A stretch of DNA of 64,000 nucleotides from Craterostigma plantagineum (Eukaryota; Streptophyta; Magnoliopsida; Lamiales; Linderniaceae), in assembly GCA_027422505.1 (NCBI GenBank), contig JAPQWV010001060.1, forward strand, positions 62,001-126,000, written 5' to 3'. A program made the translations under genes and the position numbers. The notes under the pieces are model-generated. The model made no database searches. It was not told the origin of the DNA and saw only the letters and a list, made by a program, of their open reading frames with translations. Below are positions 46,906 to 56,765 of this stretch, in pieces; the first letter of the stretch is position 1; each line of letters starts with the position of its first letter.

Positions 46906-49900
46906 TCAATTCAAAGAACCTTGTTTGGCTTTTAGAACAAGTTCTTCAGTAGTCATTCCAATGATTTCATTAGCGCGCTTCAAGCCAACACAGTAATACC
47001 TTCCAATTGTGTCCTAATATAAGAATCCAAAAAAATCATCAGAAAAAACTTTGTTCAGTACAATAATAGCAAGTACGTCTATCACATGCTATCAAAGACG
47101 GGACCATTCCGGCGAATATGAAAATAAAACTACGTTTCTGTAAGCTAAAACCGTATTTTGTTCTTACCCGACAAACTATGCCTAATTTCTCCAATTTTTG
47201 GACAGCATCATCAACATCAAAGTTGCAGTCTTCATGAAACTCATCCCGTATTAGTTCTTCACATTGCTGGTCAAGGTCCTGTTTGATTTACAAAATTGCC
47301 ATATCATACAACCACTAAAACAGTTTCGCAAAACCAACAGATATCATGGCTGAATACCTGCAAAGTAGCTTTCCCCTGTTCCATCAAAATGAAAAATGAA
47401 ACTATGACCTCCTTTACCTGCAAATTAGCGAAATTGTAGTCAAGATCAGAAGACTAGAACATCTTTAATGTTAGTCAATTAGAGTATGATCCAAATATTA
47501 GCCATCAACCATCCGCATGCAAATGCGCTACTCATTACAAAGAATCAGAATGGCACTTCGCAACATAAGAGGGGTTCTCACTAAACATAACACGTTTCGT
47601 GTTGTGCCTCAAACTTTGCAGATGATTTTCTTTTTTTTCCCCTCATTTTTGTCTATGTCCGAGAGAAGTCCAGGGCCACACAGTCCGAACTACGATAGTT
47701 CACACCGAGAAAATAGAGATGATGTGCATTCTTGGGGGATAGAATATTATCAATGGCAGGTCTCATAGTTCAAATTGTAGGTAACTTACTTCTTGTTGGA
47801 TCACATCATCACACAAATGAAGAAGGGTTCCCTTTCCACTATCTAATTGTTTGTCGTACATCGACTGTGTGATCAGATTGTGATATGTTGCCATACTCTG
47901 TTGAAACCTGGCAACCAAACAAACTGAGTTAAATAAAAACTGCCAAAAAGGATTTTGAATAGAATTGACAGTTCAGGTGCAAAATCAAATAAATATCTAA
48001 TCGAGGGAAAAATTGGAAGTTCATACGACTAAGCTTATATCAGCAGGAGTAAATATTCATGGATACTAATATTTAAGAGTAAGCATCAAATTTATGCTAT
48101 GGTCTATGACTGATGTTTTACAAAGTCAGTGGTTGACATTACGGAGTGAAATCTAAAAGCTCTTCTAGTCTTCTGCTTGACTGACAATATCACATTACTT
48201 TCATCATAGCAGAAGATGAGAGTACCGGTCCTAGTAACTAAACATTTCAATTGGATGAATCAAAGCCAGTAGGGGTGAACACTAACGTGAAGTATATCTT
48301 AGCACAATAACCAATCACAGTGGAGAGGATAGCGAATATGACCCAGAGATCAGCTTTAGGCATTTCAACAGAGCCAGCTACAGCAACCTGCAATATTCAC
48401 CAGATACATAGGAGATGAAACTTATTAATTAAAATACACTCAAAGATTCATTATCGGCAAGAGAGTGACTAACCAGTCCAACTATGGCAGAAATGAGAAA
48501 TTTAACCCAGTCCATAGGAGTCAAACTTGGATTTTTTTTCTCCGGCTATTATTAAAAAGAAAATGGTTAGAACTCACGCAGGAATAATCGACAAAAGATT
48601 CCATTGTCTATATAAAATTGAAAGTGAGGCGCAGGAGACGAAGAAAACCAACAAGGACGATTTCCATATCTGCCATGGGGATGTTTTTGAAATGCTTCAC
48701 ATAAATGCCTCGCTCTGCCTTTGGACTAGAACTTGCTCGTCTGTGCAGCAACCACAGAGTGTCAACATTCAATCAAACTTAACGCACAGTAAAAATGTTT
48801 GGAAACTAGTGTACTAGAACCAGATTGATGAATTTAAGTTCCCTCACACTAACACGAAAACGAGTACTTGTTCACTCACTTGTCGGACAATCGAAGTCAT
48901 CTTTTATTAACTAGATTATTGTCACACAATTAATAATGTTATGCAGGGACATAACCCTAAGAAGAAACTTGATCTCCAACAACAAAAACTACACTGGATC
49001 TTAACTACAGCATAAAAGATAACAAACCAATCACAAAGCTGAAAATTATGAACCTTATGACAAGAAAAGTTATTGAACATCACATAACATCACCGATAAG
49101 GATACCTGTAAACAACAATGATCCTATCAAAGGTTGGTTCTTGAATTGTAATTTTGTTCAGCAAATTCCCACCACTGCAGAATGCAAAAGAAAACCATTA
49201 AAAAGGGAAAAAATGCAACATAATGGATAATAATAAGCACTGATTTTGCTGTGGGATAAGATTAATGACATGATGATAACATTACGTTCAAACCTGACTT
49301 CCATATTCTCAAGACGAATTCGTTCAATGTATAATCCATTATCGTCTGCATCAGATGTGGGAAAATCATCCTTCTTTAGATCCTTCTCAGGCCTCGAGTT
49401 TGACGTCCTTGCGAATAGCTTTCCTAGCCTGATGATATGGAAAAAACGCATAAAAATACCGAATGATAATTAAGCAGGAAAGTGGATGATCTTGCGACCA
49501 AAGGATAGATTTTAACCCATACGATATTAAACACTTAACAGCACTATAATTTAGGCATAGACTTGATATCCGTTATCCAGTACTCAAGCAATAGCCATTG
49601 ATAAGGAGCATCACTGACCTGGTCTTTCTCAAAATCCATGCCCAGAGACGTCCAATGATTACATCTACTTTCTCCATGAAAAAGTAGCCAGTTGTTCTAT
49701 CAATGCCAATCCCACGCCGGAAGATGATATACTAGGAGTAAGAAAGTAAGCTATCATATCCATCCTTACTCCAGTGCATATAGAAAAACAAAAGACGGTT
49801 TGATGACTTCCAACTAACGCAGCACTTTATAAAGCAACGACTTGTGAGATATGAAGAGAAGTTCTGATGCAAAATCAGTCACAGCAAGTGGCATTACAAC

Positions 49901-52031
49901 ACAAAATTCGCTATACTGGTGTGAACAGCCCTAAACCCATCCAAACAGGGGTAAAGGTGCGATTTCGGCAGGTTAACCCGACCCTATACTTGTAACTCTG
50001 GTGATCTTTTTCATTCAAATCCATGACCTAATGCAATACTTTGCAACTGGGTAGTAGTAGACGATTCATGCGGTTTTCAATGACCTAATGTCATAAGTTA
50101 CTTCAAAATGTAAATAAAAATTCTGATAAAGGTAAATGTTTTATGTACATGCGATGAATGCTGTCATGAAATGCAAAAAATGGACAGTAGGTTATATTAT
50201 AAACGTGTGGATATACCAAAGAAAGCATCTTTCCATGATAAGTGATCCCAGAGAAAATGTTAAATCAAGGGCAGTGCATCAAAATCTAAAAAGTAAAACT
50301 GCAATGACTGAGGACATTAAAATCTGGAAAACAAACTTGCAAGAGATAGTTTTAAGTTCCCAACATTGGACAGAAAACAATGACAATAATATTGATCAAT
50401 CCGATATGTGCAGTATGTTTTAATTTATTGTTCACACAATTGACCTTCAATCCATCCAAAAGGACCAAACAGATCAATTGGGGTTGTATGCCTGAATTTG
50501 ATTAGAAAATCCTGCTTTTCTCAATTTCGACTTAATTTTCAAGCATCGAAAGTAGCCCGACTTAAAGACCGCAATCCACTCCCCTTAAATCCAGATGTAC
50601 CCCCCTCAAAATAAAGAAAAATAATAAAATAACCGTGTAACATGAAGGGTGATGAATAGCAAATTTATGGGCTGCCAAAGCATCCAAATTTGTAGAACAC
50701 AGTTACCCAGAAACCTAAAAATCCTGTATACATCCATAGGAATGAATTTAAGAAAACTTCATCAAGATTTTATCCAAAAGGATTAGCGACAACACTTCAG
50801 GCGCATGCTCAGGTTACGGGTGCACAGTGAGGGAGGGAAGAACATATAGAAAGGACACCTTATCTGCAAAATCTGATAGGTTATCATGTGGATGTGCGTC
50901 AAAGTAGCTCTTCAAAAGCTTCTTATCCAGCTGCACTTAGAGAGGCTTAGTAAGACGACTGAGTCTTTAAATAAAGCTACAAACACGTGCTGGTAACGCG
51001 AGAAAGTTAGAATTGTTCTACAGCAGTCAAAGCTGGAATCAATACTGTACCTTAGAGTCATCTACTGTTATGGGAAGATTTAGAAGATATTGACCCGAAC
51101 GAGCAACATCAAGTTCGTCCTCAGAAACTATCTTAAAGTTACTTTTTTCCATAGTCTGCAGAACAAAAAAGAGGATTCTAATACCAAAATACATATAAAT
51201 AAAATAGGCATTAACAAGATAAACGAAGTCTAGGCTGGTTGAGAGCGGCCAGGATAACAACCGCAAATAGTCTTTTATTATTTGGAAGAGGTACAATTGC
51301 AATGTATAACCACAGAGCTGTCCTGAAAAGGAACAGCTACATTAAAATAAAGCTTCAGTGACCATCCTACCTGAAACAAGTATGTCAAAAAGTTCTGCTC
51401 AAGAATGTCAATTTCATCAGACGATAAATTCTGCTGCTCCAACTTTTGAGCACCATGGACGGGATCAAAGAGAGAATACAGTTGCTGCCACAGAACAGGA
51501 TAAAATGGCGAGCTAAGTCTCTCAGCAATACAGAATCAATAACATATACATAAGAAGAAGAAAGTACCATGAGGTCCTCAAACTGTAAGAGATACCAGGC
51601 TCGGATAATGTATTCTACTCTCTTGCAGAGTATCAAAAACTCGTCACGATCAGCTTTACGTTCTGAAAGCCAGCAAAAGTTTAATGAATGAGAAAACTCA
51701 GGGCTGGACTTCGTCCGAGAAACCAAGGTCAAACATCAATCAAGCCCTTATCAATTTCTTAGAAAATCAAGAGAGGTTGTATTCAACGTCACATAACCTA
51801 ACGGCTAGAAACGATGATTGACGATATATGGTGACAAATAAAAAAAATACGATCAAAGTATTCAGCAAGCGTGGGTGGAAACTAAATTAAAAAGGAACAA
51901 GAGGCCCAACAGTATCATTGAATACCAATGAGATTTGCCAAGTGAACGGTGAGTTTTGGCTTGAGGATAGGAATAACAGATTCTCGTTCCAACCGGATCA
52001 CGTCCTTCTTCTTTTGGCTCGGCGTCGTCAT
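46906..52031 (-). CDS. DUF3754 membrane protein, At3g19340-like
   Basis: Large multi-exon gene. Start ATG at 52029-52031 gives [20 protein letters not shown] then [15 protein letters not shown]. Further exons encode [130 protein letters not shown], membrane segments [13 protein letters not shown] and [20 protein letters not shown], then [40 protein letters not shown] and, in the last exon, [19 protein letters not shown] with TGA at 46906-46908. The [15 protein letters not shown] box is the DUF3754 signature; related animal proteins are TMEM143. Predicted organelle or membrane location; function unknown. No disabling change found. Introns contain no recognisable genes. Confidence 0.88.
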
Positions 52032-52365
52032 GTTCTCGTTTATCGTCGCCTACAATCAAGCTATCTTGAGATTCTGAAAAGGGGTTCAGTTTATACAGAG
52101 GATAATTCAGAAGATTGCTTCATAGGAGAGTTAAGAATTATCTGGAAAAAAGATGATTATCTAGGTGGAATGGTTCTTCTCCAGTGATTAGGTTTTAATA
52201 GTAACCTGATTGATATCCGAAACGCCAGCTCTAAATAAAGACAAGAGTCCTTAGTTAATACGGTTCTTTATTCTTCAACTTACAATTAATCACGAAGTAC
52301 ATAAATGTTTCTTAAATTGCCATGTGGCACCCAAACTCATTCCTTTATGGGGTAATCTTACGTTA
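52032..52365. other. 5' flank of the DUF3754 gene
   Basis: Likely promoter region of the minus-strand gene. The plus-strand frame 51918-52187 is antisense to its first exon and is a shadow. Confidence 0.45.
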
Positions 52366-52715
52366 GGCCAACATAAGTTTCATTAAGGTTTTAGGTATCT
52401 GTCAGAAAATTTTTAGTTTTAAAACGACAGACTTAAGTGATTTTCAGTATCACTTCATGAATCTGTAGTACCACTTCATGGACCTGCAGTACCACTTCCT
52501 GGTTCTGCAGTACCTATTCATCGTTCTGCATCACTTCATTGTTCTGTAATAACACAAACATAGTGCGATATCAGTTGATACATACTTATAACACTTGCGT
52601 AAATTTTAAGTCCTTATCCCTAAATTTTACAAAGGGTCCTTATACCCTAAAAGTTTTCTGACAAGGGCCTGAAACTTAACTTAGAACATCTTTTGGGCCT
52701 GAAACTTAACTAGCA
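52366..52715. repeat. minisatellite-cored inverted-end repeat, copy 2
   Basis: Left part has aacataagtttcattaagg; right part has gggcctgaaacttaactta and a second gggcctgaaacttaactag. The core (about 52437-52560) has degenerate units with agtaccacttcatg-type sequence, the reverse complement of the catgaagtggtact unit of the copy at 31.2 kb. No coding frame. Confidence 0.65.
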
Positions 52716-52854
52716 CTTCCTTTTTTTCCCATGAACAAGGTTCCGCTCCTCATTCAAAGCTACACAAAAGAACGATAAGGAACTCCTCAAACTTGCCACA
52801 CTTCAAGCAAATACATATAAACTCAAAAATTTTCATTCACATTACCTGCGGTGA

Positions 52855-53411
52855 GATCAGACCAAGGTTTTAATGGTCGGAATTCCGGTCCGATCCCGGT
52901 CCAGTTCATGCTTTAGTTAAAAAAGAAAAACATATAAGAGACGAAAATTGAGTAGAGTTATCAAAATTGTGAATCTTACCTTTAGTGGTAAAAGTCTTCG
53001 GCCTGTTTAAACTGGACTTGAGTTTGATTCTCTATTAATCTTTTTTACTTTTATTTGATAATTAACCTTTTGAACTCAAAATTTTTTGTTATTTAATATT
53101 TGTCCCTAGATTTATAGATTTACTTTCTAACATCCCATGGTATAACTGATTTTTAACCACCAATAGTTTACTTTTATTTTAATTTTGACTCCCTAATTTG
53201 TAAAATTCTAGTATGGAAAAGTTTATAAATAAACATGTATATTTTCTATGTTGTAAGATTCATTCATTCATAATATATATATTTATTGTATTTAAAGATA
53301 TCGGTTTTACTCCGATTTGATTCCGATTTCATACCTGTTAACCACTAAACTTCAAACCACTAAAATTTTTGATCCGATTCAAAAATCCGATTTCAGAACC
53401 TTGGATCAGAC
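52855..53411. mobile_element. hAT MITE, 541 bp, TSD GATCAGAC
   Basis: Element 52863-53403 begins CAAGGTTTTAATGG and ends AGAACCTTG (reverse complement CAAGGTTCT). A perfect 8-bp duplication GATCAGAC lies at 52855-52862 and 53404-53411. Subterminal cggtccgatcccggtcc and ttactccgatttgattccga motifs; AT-rich core; no transposase. Confidence 0.88.
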
Positions 53412-53885
53412 ACGCTGAAGCTTCCTTGTTGGGGCACATTTTTGCGTAACAAAAACCCTAACAAAGATTGTGGCCAGGTGTTGCGAATCAAACGTGGGTT
53501 AGGGGATGAAATCATGAACTTGGGTTAAATATTATCTGCATACTTTTCTTTATTTTGTATCTTAATATAAATTCAATTTTCTTTTAAGTTAACATATGAA
53601 CGTGGGTTAAAATAATTAGGTCGAAAATGAATAAATTTTTATTAAATAAGCTAGTTGTACACGTATCATCTTCATAACAATAGCACATTTCTATTCCACG
53701 GTAACAACACTACTACGTATAACACATCAGATATTTCAACCAATTTCGCCGCAAATTTGTATTTATAAAAATATAACAAACTTTTGCAAGAAAATGAATT
53801 CACGAAAATTTGGGGCCATTACATTTCAAAACAAAAATAGGATTTTGAATAAATTTGATAAAATTAAAAACCTCATCGTTCAACT
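53412..53885. other. intergenic, no gene seen
   Basis: AT-rich; no frame of recognisable family. Confidence 0.45.
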
Positions 53886-54369
53886 CCTACAACTAGACCT
53901 GTCAAAAAGGTCCGCGGCCCGCGGGCCGGCCCGGCCCGCCCTGCATATGGGGCGGTCTGGGTTGGAATTTTTAAGGCTCGCTAGAAGGCGGGCCTAGTTT
54001 AATAAAATTATATATTTCTTTATATTATATATTATGTTTAAATATATTAATTTTATAGTTAATGATTCATTAATTATACCAAAATAGCATATATATTTAT
54101 ACATATATAATTAATATGTTGTTTATCCATAATTTATTATTAAATACCTTAATTACTAAAACAAATTAATGAATTAAATTATAAAATAAAAATACAAAAA
54201 ATAAATAATATATATCTAGGCGGGCGGGCCTGGCCCGCCAAGCCCGCGACCCGGGCGAACCGGGATCTGGCGGGCCAGCCCGCCCCGCCCCGCCCTGCCA
54301 AGTGGCGGGCTTTGGTGGGCGGCGGGCCAACCCGGCCCGGCCCGCCATTTTGACAGCTCTACCTACAAA
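53886..54369. mobile_element. hAT MITE, 468 bp, GGCCCGCC-rich ends
   Basis: Element 53894-54361 begins TAGACCTGTCAAAA and ends TTTTGACAGCTCTA, inverted. Flanks CCTACAAC (53886-53893) and CCTACAAA (54362-54369) match at 7 of 8 bases. Ends are strings of ggcccggcccgcc and the core is AT-rich. Several GC-rich frames on both strands here are artefacts of the repeats. Confidence 0.87.
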
Positions 54370-54376
54370 GCTTATT

Positions 54377-54378
<2 letters not shown>

Positions 54379-54424
<46 letters not shown>
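54379..54424. repeat. (CT)n microsatellite
   Basis: About 23 CT repeats immediately right of the MITE. It produces spurious poly-(Arg-Glu) and poly-(Ser-Leu) frames. Confidence 0.97.
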
Positions 54425-54428
<4 letters not shown>

Positions 54429-55310
54429 CTTCTTACCTTTTTCACCCTCTTCTTGATTCTTATATTTTTCCGTCTACTGTGCGCGAGGCCGGTTCCGAGT
54501 ACGAGAGGTGGTGGATGTGGTGGTGCCGCACGAGGGCCGGTGCGGATCTGGCACTGGGAGGCTGTGATGGAGAGATGGGACAACCAACAGCGTGCGGTGA
54601 TTGACCGAGGCCGGCAGCAGTGGAGAGATGGGACGACCAACGGCGGGCGACAGATCGAGGCTGCAAAATTGGTGTAAAGTAAATTACTGAAATATAAAGA
54701 AGTATTTAAATGCGAGTTTATCCCTGCTTTCATCAATCATTCTCCAGTAAAGAATTGATGTATACACGATTACATTTTCAGATGAGGAAGATGACCTACT
54801 TATGTCTACTATAATTACATTTCCAGATGAGGAGATGACCTACTTATGGGATTATTTAAGTAAATAGCTTTTGACGTGGTCAACTTTAACCTTCAAATGT
54901 AAAATGACTGTCGTGCCCTTACTAATCGGGTCCCACATTAAAATCAATATGTTAAATGGGAACCGCGTTTGGGTTGGTGGGTGGGGTGTACTCCAATGGT
55001 TGTATAGTCGGACGTCCAATGGTGGGTAGGTTCAAATACCCAACAATTTTTTATATATATATAGCACGGATCCACTGCTTTATAGCAGGGTCCCGTGCTC
55101 ATGAGACCCCTGCTATAAAGCAGGGGACCCCGCATGTTGTGCGCTGGGTCCCGTGCTTCACGGGACCCCTATGTTGTGCGCGGGGTCCCTTGCAATGTAG
55201 CACGGGTCCCGTGCTTCATGGGACCCCTGCTAGGATACCCCCTATGGACAAAAAGTTTATGCAGCATTTAATCTTTCCATTTCAAGGCATAAGATACCCC
55301 CTATGGACAC
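54425..55310. other. intergenic with GGGTCCC hairpins
   Basis: The first part has a local direct repeat (gatgaggaagatgacctacttatg / gatgaggagatgacctacttatg, about 54781-54850). The region 55063-55232 has repeated inverted GGGTCCCGTGC / GGGACCCC segments and ctgctttatagcagg / cctgctataaagcag pairs. A direct repeat gataccccctatggaca occurs at about 55235 and 55291. No gene seen. Confidence 0.6.
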
Positions 55311-55319
55311 ACTTTACAA

Positions 55320-56093
55320 CATGTTCTTATTGAATGCCACCGAACATTCTATTGTCTTAGAGTGTGAACCTATACTCAAAATTGCAGATTTTGGCGTTTT
55401 CGGGTGAAACATTATCGCCCCCTTCCTTGTTGCCGCTCATTCTTGTGTTCTGACATTAAATCATCTACATTTGGATCAGGATTCTACGTCCAGACGAATA
55501 TGCAGCAACTGTCAGTGGCTCGCAACGGTACATGGCTCATAAATCCTAGACTTCCAACAATATAATGAGAAGGTCCGGAAAAAAGTTTATTTTTTTGGCA
55601 AATTGTATAGCTAATCTTCGGAAAATTAACTATGTAATCTATTTAATAAGATTGATATGTGGAGGCTTTGGAGCTATTCTGTTCGAGCTATTAAGATTGA
55701 ATATATATTTAAAAACTTCCAAGATTTATTGCTCTTTTAACTCACTTTGATGACGTTCCAGCTTGTGCGCAATATAAAAGCTTCAACCTGTCGGCCGTTT
55801 TCTCCTTCGATCCTCTCATATCTGGATGCTGAATGTGTTGATCTGTGTTCGCGGTTACTATCCATTGATCCCAGTAAGTTAACCTAATGCCTTAAGGATC
55901 CTTTCTGTGAATGTTTGCACATGGATGACTGTTGTTTATGATTCTTATCATTTCCCTCATCAAATCATAACCTTTAGCCTTTAGGCATGTATGTTATTTT
56001 ACAAATCTGAGTGTTAGTCTGATATAAAGTCATCCTTGCAGACGAGCGTCTATCTTTCAAGGACCTATATCAGCACAACTTCTTACGAAACTG
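55320..56093 (+). pseudogene. ATG1t: ATG1t-like autophagy kinase remnant
   Basis: Pieces of the C-terminal lobe of an ATG1-family Ser/Thr kinase: ATEHSIVLE and LKIADFGVF (DFG), after an intron ILRPDEYAATVSGSQRYMA (APE replaced by AHKS then stop), DFQQYNEKV, GAILFEL, FQLVRNIKAST, FSPSILSYLDAECVDLCSRL, LSIDPS and DERLSFKDLYQHNFLRN with stop. The RPDEYAATVSGS and SFEDLYQH-FLR wording is nearest the short plant ATG1t type, which ends after the kinase domain. Frameshifts and stops are present, and the N-lobe and HRD loop are missing upstream, where unrelated repeats lie. Confidence 0.75.
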
Positions 56094-56765
56094 AATATCG
56101 TTTGAGTCTGTTTTACTTGTAAACCAAGTACGGCATATACGCTTCTCCGCTGGAAAGTGGCATTATCTTCCTCTGCAATCGTGGAAGGTAACAGTTTAAT
56201 CCTTTGGACCATGCGTTTATAAAACCCGGAGTAAAAGTTAGTACGCACGTTTATGTAAAGTATAAGTTAAAATGACGCTGACTTGCATATTGTAAATTAT
56301 TATGGTCCAGTTCATCCCATGTCTCTTGTTTTCCTTATTTTGGAGAATCCGTTTGCGTACGGGCAAGTACATTGCAAACATAGGAGGCTACGCATGATCC
56401 TAAATAGAGATATGCATCACCTGACAATATCTATAACAGAGTTTGTCTGATAATTTAATGACGAATTATTATATTTTTATGTGCTCCATCTTCTTCCTCT
56501 TTACGTTTGTCTGAAGAAGAATAATTGAGGCAGTTGTTTCTTGATTGATAATGATAAAGTAGTGCTAAGTTTTACAAGTGCGACCACCACTACATCTTTA
56601 TTATTATTTAATATATATCCATATATCCATATCTGGTTGATAGTGTTACTAGTTGAAGAATGTCTCCAATAGTCTGGGTTCGCTGTAAAGCCTTTTTTTA
56701 TATATCTATAAATTCTCCTCTTATCCACCACATTCAAAAGAATACGGAAGAATCATCAAACTTTA
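56094..56765. other. intergenic, no gene seen
   Basis: AT-rich with no recognisable frame; upstream of the ATL-like pseudogene. Confidence 0.4.

Noticed and set aside
50136..50423. 95-aa plus-strand frame inside the DUF3754 gene
   Set aside because: Lies in a large intron on the opposite strand and has no recognisable domain.
54166..54736. GC-rich frames on both strands, including poly-(RE) and poly-(SL)
   Set aside because: Produced by the GGCCCGCC MITE ends and the (CT)n microsatellite.
55063..55232. Possible CRISPR-like or tRNA-like array because of repeated short units and hairpins
   Set aside because: Units are irregular, there are no unique spacers of constant length, the genome is eukaryotic, and no cloverleaf fits.
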